A stretch of 64,000 nt of DNA, taken from NCBI GenBank assembly GCA_031288615.1, contig JAITRC010000013.1, positions 1 to 64,000 of the forward strand, read 5' to 3'. The DNA comes from Tannerellaceae bacterium (GTDB taxonomy: Bacteria; Bacteroidota; Bacteroidia; Bacteroidales; Tannerellaceae). Under the pieces are notes generated by a model. It worked only from the letters and a program-made list of their open reading frames with translations, was not told where the DNA came from and did not search any database. Shown here piece after piece: positions 17,749 through 26,745 of the stretch (position 1 is its first letter; each line of letters starts with the position of its first letter). Both the position numbers and the translations under genes were made by a program.

Positions 17749-17858
17749 CTTTCAAGCTATTGATTTACACTGCTTTCCAGTATCTTTTTTATCTTATTTC
17801 CATTCACTTGTTTCTATCTTCTATCTACATCCTTGCTGTAAAACTCGAGCCTGCGAAG
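17739..17858. promoter_or_regulatory. 120-bp segment between inverted repeats, possible invertible promoter
   Basis: On the plus strand, facing away from the WbsX gene, TTG (17760-17762) is followed after 18 bases by TATCTTTT (17781-17788), a near match to the TTG/TAnnTTTG promoter. The minus strand of this segment shows no such match toward the WbsX gene. Inversion at the flanking repeats would turn the promoter toward it. No recombinase gene is present in the window. Confidence 0.35.
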
Positions 17859-17887
17859 CCGTAGTTCTTCATGAACTACGGTGATTT
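17859..17887 (-). repeat. copy 2 of the 29-nt inverted-repeat pair
   Basis: CCGTAGTTC, loop TTCAT, GAACTACGG, then TGATTT. The 9-bp stem core is the same as in copy 1 with the loop reversed; the left AAATCA arm of copy 1 is replaced by unrelated bases. Confidence 0.85.
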
Positions 17888-17974
17888 GGCTACATCACTT
17901 CCTTGAAAGGGGGAGCGGTGCGGATGCCGTGAGGCAAGTACAGAAGTAAGTATTTTAGGGAGGTGTCCGATGGC

Positions 17975-18664
17975 TTAAAACTTCCACTTGGCGGCAAGGG
18001 TGGGGATGATAAAGAAACCATCCCTCCCACCAAAGTTGTTGGAGAACTCTACTTCTGTACCGACACTGAGATTGAGTTTATCATCAACGCCTTTTATCTT
18101 GTTGAGGTTGACCCAGAATTGCGGTTCGGAGAGAAAGATAAAGTTGCCGTGATTATTTTTTTCTTGCCAGAAATCGACAAACCCTGCGAAGTCACACAAG
18201 CCCTGAGCGAGAGACATGTGCCAGACACCGGTTAGCTGGAAGTTGTGCTGATATTTGTTATCCTCGGTTTTCCGTATGTTCTTGTAAAGTGCGCTGAGCG
18301 AGAAACCTTTACTGAAATCGGGGCTATTGCAGGTATAGGTGGCACCGGCGAGATAAGAATTACCGATATACATTCCACCGTTATATTCCACATGTGCGGA
18401 GATGGGGCCTTGCCAAAAAGATAATTCACGGGCTATTTCCCAATAGGCATAGCTTACACCTCCATTTGCATAGTCCATATCTACGAAAAAGAAGGTACTA
18501 CCCCATTTGTCAGGGATAAAGTGTTCAACAGTGGAGGTAATTGAGGGACGTCCCTTCAGATCACCATGCAATGCACTACCAAGATCATAATGCAACTGGA
18601 TGTTTTGAGCCTGAACGGCGTAAGCCCCGACGGCAAAAAAGAAGACAACAGATAGCTTTTTCAT
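17975..18664 (-). CDS. DUF5020-type secreted or outer-membrane protein
   Basis: This 229-residue protein begins with a signal peptide (MKKLSVVFFFAVGAYAVQA, cleaved before QN). The mature part is rich in aromatic residues and alternating strands (IQLHYDLGSAL, STFFFVDMDY, PQFWVNLNKIKG, ending IIPTLAAKWKF), which fits a small beta-barrel or nucleoside-channel-like protein and resembles the DUF5020 family of Bacteroidota. Its function is unknown. The ATG at 18664 begins the signal peptide; upstream in-frame codons are not credible starts. A -7 box lies 40 bp upstream, so it seems to be transcribed separately from panB. Confidence 0.8.
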   Translation of the reverse strand: MKKLSVVFFFAVGAYAVQAQNIQLHYDLGSALHGDLKGRPSITSTVEHFIPDKWGSTFFFVDMDYANGGVSYAYWEIARELSFWQGPISAHVEYNGGMYIGNSYLAGATYTCNSPDFSKGFSLSALYKNIRKTEDNKYQHNFQLTGVWHMSLAQGLCDFAGFVDFWQEKNNHGNFIFLSEPQFWVNLNKIKGVDDKLNLSVGTEVEFSNNFGGRDGFFIIPTLAAKWKF

Positions 18665-18703
18665 GAGGAAATTTACTTTTGTATGACTTAACCCTAACGC
18701 CGC

Positions 18704-18711
18704 CAAAAGTA
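18704..18711 (-). promoter_or_regulatory. -7 promoter box for the DUF5020 gene
   Basis: The minus strand reads TACTTTTG in the 70-bp gap between panB and the DUF5020 gene. No -33 TTG at 19-21 nt. Confidence 0.4.
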
Positions 18712-18734
18712 CGGTAAATATTCCGATTTTTCTC

Positions 18735-19559
18735 TCAGTATTGTTCTTTTTCGTTGGGGAAATCTTTAGACTTCACGTCTTCGATGTACCGCTGGACAGC
18801 GCGGGTGATGGTTTCCCCGATATTGCCGTAGCGACGAAGGAAGCGTGGAGAGAAGCCCTGTGTGAGGCCAAGCATGTCGTGCATGACGAGTACTTGTCCA
18901 TCGACGCCACCCCCAGCACCGATGCCAATCATGGGAATGGCGCATTCGGAAGCAACGCGAGCAGCAAGTACGGCGGGAATCTTTTCCAAGACGATACCAA
19001 AACAACCGACGTCTTCGAGTACATGCGCATCGGAGATGAGTTTAGAGGCTTCCTCTTCTTCCTTAGCCCGCACGGTGTAGGTACCGAACTTATTGATGGA
19101 TTGGGGGGTAAGTCCCAGGTGCCCCATAATGGGTATACCGGCGGAGAGGATACGTTCGACGGATTCGCGTATCTCCACACCACCCTCCAGCTTAATGGCG
19201 TCGGCATGTGTTTCTTTCATGACACGCACGGCAGAGGCAAGGGCTTCTTTGGAATTACCTTGATAGGTTCCGAAGGGAAGGTCGACAATGACGAGGGCGC
19301 GTTTGACAGCCTTGACAACCGATTTGCCGTGGTAGATCATTTGGTCGAGGGTGATGGGTAGGGTGGTCAGGTTGCCGGCCATCACGTTGGAAGCGGAATC
19401 TCCAACAAGGATGACGTCTATACCAGCCCTGTCGATGAGGGTGGCCATAGAGAAATCGTAAGCCGTGAGCATGGAAATCTTCTCTCCGCGCTGTTTCATT
19501 TCAATGAGGCGTCGGGTTGTCACCTTACGGCCTACAAGGTCTTTTGTTGCTACAGACAT
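18735..19559 (-). CDS. panB: 3-methyl-2-oxobutanoate hydroxymethyltransferase
   Basis: This 274-residue enzyme makes ketopantoate from 2-oxoisovalerate and methylene-THF, the first step to pantothenate and CoA. Conserved blocks are seen: [30 protein letters not shown] with a metal Asp, [11 protein letters not shown] with a second metal Asp, AIKLEGG with a metal Glu, IPMMGH-like [20 protein letters not shown], and the catalytic Glu in [10 protein letters not shown]. The ATG at 19559 is preferred to one 30 bp upstream that would overlap the DUF3078 gene. It ends a long co-directional run. coaBC, also in CoA synthesis, lies 11 kb away; panC and panD are not in the window. Confidence 0.96.
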   Translation of the reverse strand: MSVATKDLVGRKVTTRRLIEMKQRGEKISMLTAYDFSMATLIDRAGIDVILVGDSASNVMAGNLTTLPITLDQMIYHGKSVVKAVKRALVIVDLPFGTYQGNSKEALASAVRVMKETHADAIKLEGGVEIRESVERILSAGIPIMGHLGLTPQSINKFGTYTVRAKEEEEASKLISDAHVLEDVGCFGIVLEKIPAVLAARVASECAIPMIGIGAGGGVDGQVLVMHDMLGLTQGFSPRFLRRYGNIGETITRAVQRYIEDVKSKDFPNEKEQY

Positions 19560-19576
19560 GATTTTGAATTTGTTGA

Positions 19577-20827
19577 TTAATAATCCCATGTATAATTGAA
19601 GCCAAAACTGAGAAGCTCGTTGAGCTGGAAGTAACTGTTGAATCCTTCTTTTTTGCTTACACCGTCATCAAAGCGCAGATGGAGGTAGATGCGGGTGGAG
19701 AAGAAACGGCTGATGGCGAGGATGAGTGTGTTTTCAGATTCGTTAACAACACGGTCGTAGCTGGTGAAGTAATAAAAACGGGATTGCCAGGAGACGTTGC
19801 GGTTGAACTGCCAAGCCAGATCGGCGCGAAGGGTGGAACCGAATTGGCGGAGGACGTTCTCAAAGTTGCCGGTTTGGGGGTCTTTTTGAAACCCATGCCG
19901 TCCGAGATCAATTTCTTTGGGGTCGTTCCTAAAACTGTACATGTGGGTGTAGGAGAGGGGTGCGAGGTTGAGGGAAAGGGAGAGCTTGCGGTGTCGTTGG
20001 GCGAAGCTTTTTTTGAGGTCGTACCTCATACCAAGCCCAAAGTTGAAAGCAATAGGAGAAAGGGTAGAGGCCATACGTTGGGAGGTGTTTTCGGCGAAGG
20101 CGGAGAAGAGTTGGGTGCGAAGTTCGGCGTCGAAGGTGTAAAACCAATTATTGAAAGCCTTGTAACCGAAATTGCTGCGGATACGGGATAGGTCTTCCCC
20201 TATTTTGTAGTTACGCATGGTATCTTTTGGGGCGGTGTAGACGCTGACTTTGATTTCAAGCTCATTGGTAAACTGTATCTTATCACGCCGGTAGTCATAT
20301 TTGAGGTGGTTACGGGTGAGGATATTGAGATTGCTTGTTCCCCCTTGGTGCCAATTGGGAGAGAAATAGGTTTGGGAGAAGTGGGCGGTGCTCTCAAAGG
20401 CCGATCTCCAGTAGCGGCGATTGGGAATGAAGCGTACGGGAACGTTCATCTCATCGGCACGCAGATCGCCGGTGAACACGAAGGGCAGTTCTTTGGGTGA
20501 ATCCTGAATGATTAAATCGGGAATGATGTAGGTGGTGGGGATATCATTTGCAGTGTAGCGGAAATACTCGGGGCGGTGGAGGGTGAAGAAACGGTAAAGG
20601 CTGTCTTCTATGACTTTGCGGGCGGTGTATTGAGGCAAGGTCTGAAAAGGGGTGGAAGTAGGGTAGGGGGGAAGGGTATTGAACAGGCTGTCGAGAGGGG
20701 AGGGCGGCAATGAGAAAGAGAGACTTTCGAGGAAAAGCCCCTGCCGGTAAACCAGAGGTAGGAATAACGGATTGGAGGAAGTTTTTCCTATCGCGAGGAA
20801 GAGAAGGAGCAGTATCCCTTTTTTCAT
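19577..20827 (-). CDS. DUF3078-type outer-membrane protein
   Basis: This 416-residue protein has an N-terminal signal peptide ([14 protein letters not shown]) and a Pro/Leu-rich early segment. The middle carries the DUF3078-like block with [20 protein letters not shown] and [19 protein letters not shown], followed by repeated amphipathic strands and an aromatic C-terminus ([10 protein letters not shown]), typical of an outer-membrane barrel. DUF3078 proteins are common in Bacteroidota and of unknown function. It begins 1 bp after the oxidoreductase stop and ends 17 bp before panB, so it is in the same transcription unit. Its sense strand is very C-rich (26 C to 5 G over 19681-19740). Confidence 0.8.
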   Translation of the reverse strand: MKKGILLLLFLAIGKTSSNPLFLPLVYRQGLFLESLSFSLPPSPLDSLFNTLPPYPTSTPFQTLPQYTARKVIEDSLYRFFTLHRPEYFRYTANDIPTTYIIPDLIIQDSPKELPFVFTGDLRADEMNVPVRFIPNRRYWRSAFESTAHFSQTYFSPNWHQGGTSNLNILTRNHLKYDYRRDKIQFTNELEIKVSVYTAPKDTMRNYKIGEDLSRIRSNFGYKAFNNWFYTFDAELRTQLFSAFAENTSQRMASTLSPIAFNFGLGMRYDLKKSFAQRHRKLSLSLNLAPLSYTHMYSFRNDPKEIDLGRHGFQKDPQTGNFENVLRQFGSTLRADLAWQFNRNVSWQSRFYYFTSYDRVVNESENTLILAISRFFSTRIYLHLRFDDGVSKKEGFNSYFQLNELLSFGFNYTWDY

Positions 20828-20828
20828 A

Positions 20829-21860
20829 TTAACTTTCGTAAACACGCTGGATGATATCCACCACTTTAAGACCTTCGGTGGCGGTGGCGGTGATGGATTC
20901 AAGCCCGGCGAGGGCACGGACGACGTTGCGGATGACGTAGTGATGATTCTGTGCCGATCCCATGTAAGCGCCATAATCGTTACCGGCGTTGGTAGGCGGC
21001 AGGAGGGGCATTTGGTAGTTTTTGATGTGGCAGTAACTGACCTGATTTAAGTACTGTCCGCCTATCTTGAGGCTTCCGTTTTCGGCAAGGATGAGTATAC
21101 TGCTCTCCATATTTTTCTCCCAGACGGAAGTGGAATAGTTTATGGAGCCACAACCGATGCCATTGACAAATTCGAAGTATACGATACCGGAATCTTCAAA
21201 GTCGGTGAGGTGAGAATGATTGAAGTTGGTGAGGTGGGCTTGTATCCGGTGAATGTCGCCAAAGACCCAGTAGAGGATATCAATGAAGTGAGAGAACTGG
21301 GTAAAGAGTGTGCCGCCGTCGAGCTTGGCATCGCCATGCCAGCTATTGGGGAGGTAGTAACGTTCATCGCGGTTCCAGTAGCAATTGAGCTGTACCATGT
21401 AGATTTGCCCAAGTATTCCGGAATCTACAGTCTCTTTCAACCAGATGGAAGGGGGTGAGTAGCGGTTCTGCATGACACAGAAAACGCGCCTATTCAGTCT
21501 TTCGGAAGTGCAGATGATTTGCTTGGCATCGGTCACGGTGAGCGCCATGGGTTTCTCAATGACGACGTGCTTGCCAGCTTCCATGGCGAGGATGGCCATA
21601 GCGGCATGCAAGCCGTTAGGGGTACAGATATTAATGACGTCGGCATGTGGAGTGCCATCCAAGAGGCTTTCGATGGAAGAATAAAAAGGGACGTCGTAAT
21701 CGTCAATGGCGAGGGTGTTTGGGGAACGGTTGTCGCAAAGGGCGACAAGCTCGGCGTCAGGGTCCCGACAGATCATTTCAGCATGTCTTTTGCCGATATG
21801 TCCGCAACCCACGACGGCGAAACGTACCTTAGCGTTTTTTCCCGTAGCCGATGACGGCAT
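20829..21860 (-). CDS. Gfo/Idh/MocA-family sugar oxidoreductase (WlbA/WbpB-like)
   Basis: This 343-residue NAD(P)-dependent enzyme has the Rossmann motif VGCGHIGKRHAEM near residue 17, then NICTPNGLHAAMAI and the family signature EKPMALTVTDA with the catalytic Lys. A substrate block GGTLFTQFSHFIDIL with the usual Gly-Gly and His follows. Its neighbour is a DegT aminotransferase, and together they resemble the WlbA/WlbC (WbpB/WbpE) pair that oxidises and transaminates UDP-GlcNAc uronic acid at C3 for surface glycans. That substrate is inference. The start at 21860 overlaps the aminotransferase gene by 32 bp; I see no better downstream start. Confidence 0.87.
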   Translation of the reverse strand: MPSSATGKNAKVRFAVVGCGHIGKRHAEMICRDPDAELVALCDNRSPNTLAIDDYDVPFYSSIESLLDGTPHADVINICTPNGLHAAMAILAMEAGKHVVIEKPMALTVTDAKQIICTSERLNRRVFCVMQNRYSPPSIWLKETVDSGILGQIYMVQLNCYWNRDERYYLPNSWHGDAKLDGGTLFTQFSHFIDILYWVFGDIHRIQAHLTNFNHSHLTDFEDSGIVYFEFVNGIGCGSINYSTSVWEKNMESSILILAENGSLKIGGQYLNQVSYCHIKNYQMPLLPPTNAGNDYGAYMGSAQNHHYVIRNVVRALAGLESITATATEGLKVVDIIQRVYES

Positions 21861-22956
21861 TGATAATCTTGTTTTGTGCAGCTTTATCCATTTCAGTATG
21901 GATAGGCAGGGAAAGGACGGAACGGCTGAGGCGGATGGCTTCCCTCATAACGGGCTGGGTGGTACGGACGAGGACTCTGAAGGCGGCCTGTTCCTGGATA
22001 GAGAGGGGGTAGTAGACGGCAGAAGGTATGCCTTTGGCATGGAGGAAGGCTTTGAGGGCATCCCGTCCGTTGTTATGCACCCGTAAGGTGTATTGATGAT
22101 AGACGTGAGAGGAGTAAGGCGCGCAATGTGGAGAGATGAGATAAGGACAGTTATGGAAGGCCTCGTCGTAGCGGAGGGCTACCTGTCGCCGAGCTTCGAT
22201 GAAGGCATCCATGTGGCGTAACTTGACTCTCAAGATAGCGGCCTGAAGGGTATCAAGGCGGGAGTTACAGCCAATCATCCGGTGATGAAACTTTTCCTTT
22301 TGGCCGTGATTGGCAATGCAACGTACCCGTTCGGCAAGCTTAGGGTCGGCGGTCATGAGTGCCCCTCCGTCGCCATAGGCACCTAATGGTTTGGTGGGGA
22401 AGAAGGAGGTGGTGGAGATATGCCCCATAGTACCGGCTTTTTTTGTTTTCCGGTTGGAGAAGGTGTAACCAGCCCCCAAGGACTGTGCATTGTCTTCGAT
22501 GACGAAGAGGTTGTATTTGTTGGCTACATTAAGTATGCACTCCATGTCACAGGAGTGTCCAAAGAGATGCACCACGACAATAGCTTTGGTACGGGAAGAA
22601 ATAGTTTGTTCTATTTGTCCGGCATCAATATTGAAGGTAACGGGGTCTACGTCTACGAGGACGGGAGTCATCCCCAGTAGGACAATTACTTCTACGGCGG
22701 CGGCATAGGTAAAGGCGGGGACAATGACTTCGTCACCAGTCTTTAAGCCAAGCCCCATGAGGGCGATCTGCAAAGCATCGGTACCATTGGCGCAAGGGAT
22801 GACGTGCGGGACGTCAAGATAAGCAGCCAATTCATCGGTAAAATCTTTTACCTGCTGTCCATTGATGAAGGTGGAGCTATCCAAGACTTCCTGAATAGCC
22901 TTGTCTATTTCTTCCTTGATACGGATGTACTGGTTTTGCAGATCAACCATGTTCAT
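21829..22956 (-). CDS. DegT/DnrJ/EryC1/StrS-family sugar aminotransferase (WlbC/WbpE-like)
   Basis: This 375-residue PLP enzyme transaminates a keto-sugar nucleotide. Visible blocks are the N-terminal MVDLQNQYIRIKEEI, CANGTDALQIALMGLGLKTG, DEVIVPAFTYAA, EDNAQSLGA, and FFPTKPLGAYGDGGA with the PLP-binding Lys. The start ATG at 22956 overlaps the TPR gene stop as ATGA; a second ATG lies two codons in. With the Gfo/Idh gene it forms a two-step module, probably for a 3-amino-uronic or similar sugar in a surface polymer. No acetyltransferase or glycosyltransferase is adjacent. Confidence 0.9.
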   Translation of the reverse strand: MNMVDLQNQYIRIKEEIDKAIQEVLDSSTFINGQQVKDFTDELAAYLDVPHVIPCANGTDALQIALMGLGLKTGDEVIVPAFTYAAAVEVIVLLGMTPVLVDVDPVTFNIDAGQIEQTISSRTKAIVVVHLFGHSCDMECILNVANKYNLFVIEDNAQSLGAGYTFSNRKTKKAGTMGHISTTSFFPTKPLGAYGDGGALMTADPKLAERVRCIANHGQKEKFHHRMIGCNSRLDTLQAAILRVKLRHMDAFIEARRQVALRYDEAFHNCPYLISPHCAPYSSHVYHQYTLRVHNNGRDALKAFLHAKGIPSAVYYPLSIQEQAAFRVLVRTTQPVMREAIRLSRSVLSLPIHTEMDKAAQNKIINAVIGYGKKR

Positions 22957-24173
22957 TCGTCCAGTAATTTCTCTATTTCAGATAATTCCTTACCCATGTT
23001 GAGGTTGTAATAGATACCGCGCAAAGCAATCAGGTAGGTTACTTCTTCGGGTTTCAGTTTGTGCGCCTTTTCAAAATAGGGGCGCGCCTTTTCAAAGAGG
23101 GCTTTGGCGTCGGCGACGGCTTCCTGGTAGAGCTTGTTGTCAGTAATGAGGTTGGCATCACCCTGTTTATTAATAGCCTGATTGTAGTAAACCCTACCGA
23201 GATTAGATATGGCATCGACGTATTCAGGGTCTATTTCAAGGGCTTTGACAAAGTTTTTCTCAGATTCTTCAGAATTTTTCAACCCGTCTTCGTAGACACT
23301 GCCGATGGCGTTGTATAACATGGCATTGGCAGTGTCTTTGTCAATAGCCTTGTTGAGATAATCTACGGCTTCCTGATTCCGGTTTGAATAGATGTAGATA
23401 TTGATGAGATTGAGGAGGAAGAAAGGTTCATCAGGGACGCGTTCCATAGCCTCTTTGAGGACAATTTCGGCGGTGGCGGTGTCTGGGTCGTTGATGTATA
23501 CGTCAAAAAGATACTGATAGGTTTCGTTGATACGGAACTCAGGGGCTTCCGTAGCGCGCGTGAGGGCAGAGATGGCCAGTTCGGGTGCACCCAACTGAGT
23601 AGAGGCCACGGCGGCATAGAAGCGGACGGTCATGTAGTTAGAATCCCGTTCAGCTGTTTTTTCGCCTTTGAAGATAGGCCAGTCGGCTATACGGAGATAC
23701 TGGTCAAAAGACTCATAGGCCTTAAGGTAGTTGCGTTCGTCGAAATAGAAAGCCCCACTGTTGATGTAGTACACGTGGTTAGCCGCCAGGATGCCCTTAA
23801 TATTTTTTTCAAATTTGGGCTTAATCTTGCCTTTTTCATCAAGAAGCCGATCTAATTCACAGGCTTTTTCAAACAAATCCAGCTCTTTGAGGAGAGCTTC
23901 ATACATGGCAACCTGATCGGACTGCCCACCAAGCACTTCCTTCATTCTCTCGGCACTGAAGACCTGATCTTCAATATAGCCGGCGACATACCATGTTTTT
24001 GGTTTGTCCTTCGTTTCTTCGTGCTGCAAGGCAGCTTGAATCAACTCTCTCGCTTCTGTGAAATCAGATCCGCCTTTGGCAAGGCTTTCAGCCTGCTTTA
24101 CGACTTTTTCCTGTGCAAAAGCGGCGGGCATTCCTGTTGTGAGGGCTACCAATAAAAATAGTACACGTTTCAT
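22953..24173 (-). CDS. exported TPR-repeat protein
   Basis: This 406-residue protein has a signal peptide (MKRVLFLLVALTTGMPAAFA, then QE) and helical repeats for the rest. Clear TPR-like units are NAMLYNAIGSVYEDGLKNSE, EYVDAISNLGRVYYNQAINK, and YFEKAHKLKPEEVTYLIALR. It is probably a periplasmic scaffold for other proteins; nothing in it gives a catalytic role. It lies 17 bp after gyrA and overlaps the aminotransferase start by 4 bp, so it is co-transcribed with both. Similar TPR proteins next to gyrA occur, as far as I recall, in other Bacteroidales. Confidence 0.85.
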   Translation of the reverse strand: MKRVLFLLVALTTGMPAAFAQEKVVKQAESLAKGGSDFTEARELIQAALQHEETKDKPKTWYVAGYIEDQVFSAERMKEVLGGQSDQVAMYEALLKELDLFEKACELDRLLDEKGKIKPKFEKNIKGILAANHVYYINSGAFYFDERNYLKAYESFDQYLRIADWPIFKGEKTAERDSNYMTVRFYAAVASTQLGAPELAISALTRATEAPEFRINETYQYLFDVYINDPDTATAEIVLKEAMERVPDEPFFLLNLINIYIYSNRNQEAVDYLNKAIDKDTANAMLYNAIGSVYEDGLKNSEESEKNFVKALEIDPEYVDAISNLGRVYYNQAINKQGDANLITDNKLYQEAVADAKALFEKARPYFEKAHKLKPEEVTYLIALRGIYYNLNMGKELSEIEKLLDE

Positions 24174-24190
24174 GAGATTTACTTTTAGGA

Positions 24191-26713
24191 TTATTGTTGA
24201 TTGTTCAATTTCGCTATTTCGGAGGCTTCGCGAGCGGCTTTTTCTTCGGCTACCGCTTCGTCGCTTTCGGACATTACCTTACAGACGGAAGCTATTTCGT
24301 CGTGCCTCCTTTCCAAGTTGATGAGCCGGACACCCTGTGTGGCACGGCCAATGACGCTGAGGTTGGATACTTTGAGTCGAATGGTGATACCCGACTTATT
24401 GATGATCATGAGGTCATTCTCTTCGGTCACGCTTTTGATAGCTACCAGCCGTCCGGTCTTTTCCGTCAAGTTGATGGTCTTGACCCCTTTGGCGCGTCGG
24501 TTGGTAACCCGATAGTCATCTACTCGAGAACGTTTACCGTAGCCTTGCTCGGAGACAACCAATACCGTTTCTTTTTCCTTATCCTTGATACAAATCATGC
24601 CGACTACTTCGTCATCTCCGCCGTCAAGCTGCATTCCCATGACGCCTGCGGTAGTACGTCCGGCGGGACGAACAGCACTTTCGTGGAAACGCATAGCCTT
24701 CCCGTTGCGGTTGGCGATAAGCACTTCGTTGTCGCCATTGGTGAGGGCTACCTGGATGAGGCCGTCATCCTCATGCAGGTTGATCGCATTCACCCCATTT
24801 TGACGCGGACGGGAATAGGCTTCCAAGGCAGTTTTCTTGACTATCCCTTTCTTGGTACAGAAGAGGAGGTAGTGAGATTCAGTAAATTCGGTATCGGTGG
24901 TGAGGTTTTTGATACGGATGAAAGCTTGTATCTTGTCATCGGCTTCGATGTTGAGGATATTTTGGATGGCGCGTCCTTTGGTGTTTTTAGCCCCTTCGGG
25001 GATATCATAGACCTTCAGCCAGAAACACCTGCCTTTGGCGGTGAAAATCAAGAGGGTAGCGTGCATGGAAGCAGGGTAGATATACTCTACGAAGTCCTCG
25101 TCACGGGTTTCGGAACCTTTAGCACCCACACCACCCCTCCCTTGTGCGCGAAACTCGCTCAAAGGCGTCCGCTTGATATAGCCCAAGTGTGAGATAGTGA
25201 TGATCATTTCGTCGTCGGCGTAGAAATCTTCGGGATTCATTTCCTCAGAAGCATAGATGATATCGGTACGCCGATTGTCACCATACTTGTCCCTGATTTC
25301 CCGTAACTCTTCCTTGATAACCTCCATGAGACGCCCAGCGTCGGCGAGTATCCCGTTCAGGTAGGCAATCAGTTTTTGTATCTCGTCGTATTCTGCCCGT
25401 AGCTTATCTTGCTCCAGCCCCGTTAACTGGCGGAGCCTCATTTCGACGATAGCTCGCGCCTGTATCTCCGAGAAGTCAAAACGTTCTATCAATTTTTCGA
25501 TGGCTTCTTGAGGGCTTTTGGAGGCGCGGATGATTTGTATCACCTCATCAATGTGATCGGAAGCGATGATCAATCCTTCGAGGATATGCGCCCTCTCTTC
25601 AGCCTTTTTTAATTCAAAACGGGTACGTCGACGGACAACGTCTTCCCTATGGTCAATGAAGGCCTTGATGAGATCTTTGAGGTTGAGCTGTCTGGGTCGT
25701 CCGTTGACTAAGGCGATGTTATTGACACTGAAGGAGGACTGCAGGGCGGTCATCTTGTAGAGCTTATTGAGCACTACATTGGCATTGGCATCCCGCTTGA
25801 CGTCAACGACGATACGCATCCCCCGTCGGTCGGACTCATCATTAACATACATCACCCCGTCCAGCCGCTTTTCCGTCACCAGAGAGGCAATGTATCCAAT
25901 CAACTCCGCCTTATTGACAAGGTAAGGTATTTCGGAGATTACAATCTTATCGTGGGAAGCACCAGCCTCTATCTCCGCCTTTCCGCGCAAAACGACGCGT
26001 CCTCGCCCTGTTTCAAAGGCACTCTTTACACCCGCATAACCGTAGATCGTTGCACCGGTGGGGAAGTCGGGTGCCTTGATATGCTCCATAAGCCCCTCTA
26101 TGTCAATCTCCCCCTTGCTATCAATGTAGGCTATACAGCCGTCCAAGACTTCACGCATATTATGGGGAGGCATGTTGGTGGCCATCCCCACGGCAATACC
26201 GGAAGCACCGTTGATAAGTAGGTTAGGGATACGGGTAGGCAAGACGGTAGGTTCTTTGAGGGTGTCATCAAAGTTAAGCTGGAAGTCGACGGTATCCTTA
26301 TCTATATCCCGCAACATTTCTTCGGCGAGCTTGCTCAGGCGCGCTTCCGTATAACGCATGGCGGCGGGACTGTCCCCATCTACGGAGCCGAAGTTACCCT
26401 GCCCGTCGACCAAAGGATAGCGCAATGACCATATCTGCGCCATACGTACCATCGTGAAGTATACGGAAGAATCTCCGTGAGGGTGGTACTTCCCTAATAC
26501 ATCCCCTACAATTCTGGCTGATTTCTTATACGGCTTATCGGAGTTATTTCCCAGCTCGTTCATCCCAAACAACACCCGACGATGTACAGGTTTAAAACCA
26601 TCCCTGACGTCCGGCAGTGCTCGGGAAACAATCACCGACATCGAATAATCGATGTAGGATGACTTCATTTCATCCTCAATATTCCTTCGTATAATCCTGT
26701 CTTGATCAACCAT
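24191..26713 (-). CDS. gyrA: DNA gyrase subunit A
   Basis: This 840-residue subunit cuts and rejoins DNA in the gyrase that introduces negative supercoils. The N-terminus [20 protein letters not shown] and [20 protein letters not shown] is typical. The catalytic Tyr is in [12 protein letters not shown]. The C-terminal pinwheel begins after about residue 500 and contains a GyrA-box-like [10 protein letters not shown]. In the quinolone region the sequence is [17 protein letters not shown]: the E. coli Ser83 equivalent is Ser, but the Asp87 equivalent is Phe. gyrA lies 32 bp after the M13 peptidase gene and 17 bp before the TPR gene. gyrB is not in the window. Confidence 0.97.
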   Translation of the reverse strand: MVDQDRIIRRNIEDEMKSSYIDYSMSVIVSRALPDVRDGFKPVHRRVLFGMNELGNNSDKPYKKSARIVGDVLGKYHPHGDSSVYFTMVRMAQIWSLRYPLVDGQGNFGSVDGDSPAAMRYTEARLSKLAEEMLRDIDKDTVDFQLNFDDTLKEPTVLPTRIPNLLINGASGIAVGMATNMPPHNMREVLDGCIAYIDSKGEIDIEGLMEHIKAPDFPTGATIYGYAGVKSAFETGRGRVVLRGKAEIEAGASHDKIVISEIPYLVNKAELIGYIASLVTEKRLDGVMYVNDESDRRGMRIVVDVKRDANANVVLNKLYKMTALQSSFSVNNIALVNGRPRQLNLKDLIKAFIDHREDVVRRRTRFELKKAEERAHILEGLIIASDHIDEVIQIIRASKSPQEAIEKLIERFDFSEIQARAIVEMRLRQLTGLEQDKLRAEYDEIQKLIAYLNGILADAGRLMEVIKEELREIRDKYGDNRRTDIIYASEEMNPEDFYADDEMIITISHLGYIKRTPLSEFRAQGRGGVGAKGSETRDEDFVEYIYPASMHATLLIFTAKGRCFWLKVYDIPEGAKNTKGRAIQNILNIEADDKIQAFIRIKNLTTDTEFTESHYLLFCTKKGIVKKTALEAYSRPRQNGVNAINLHEDDGLIQVALTNGDNEVLIANRNGKAMRFHESAVRPAGRTTAGVMGMQLDGGDDEVVGMICIKDKEKETVLVVSEQGYGKRSRVDDYRVTNRRAKGVKTINLTEKTGRLVAIKSVTEENDLMIINKSGITIRLKVSNLSVIGRATQGVRLINLERRHDEIASVCKVMSESDEAVAEEKAAREASEIAKLNNQQ

Positions 26714-26745
26714 TCAGTTAGCTGTTTATTCTACACACGCTGTCT

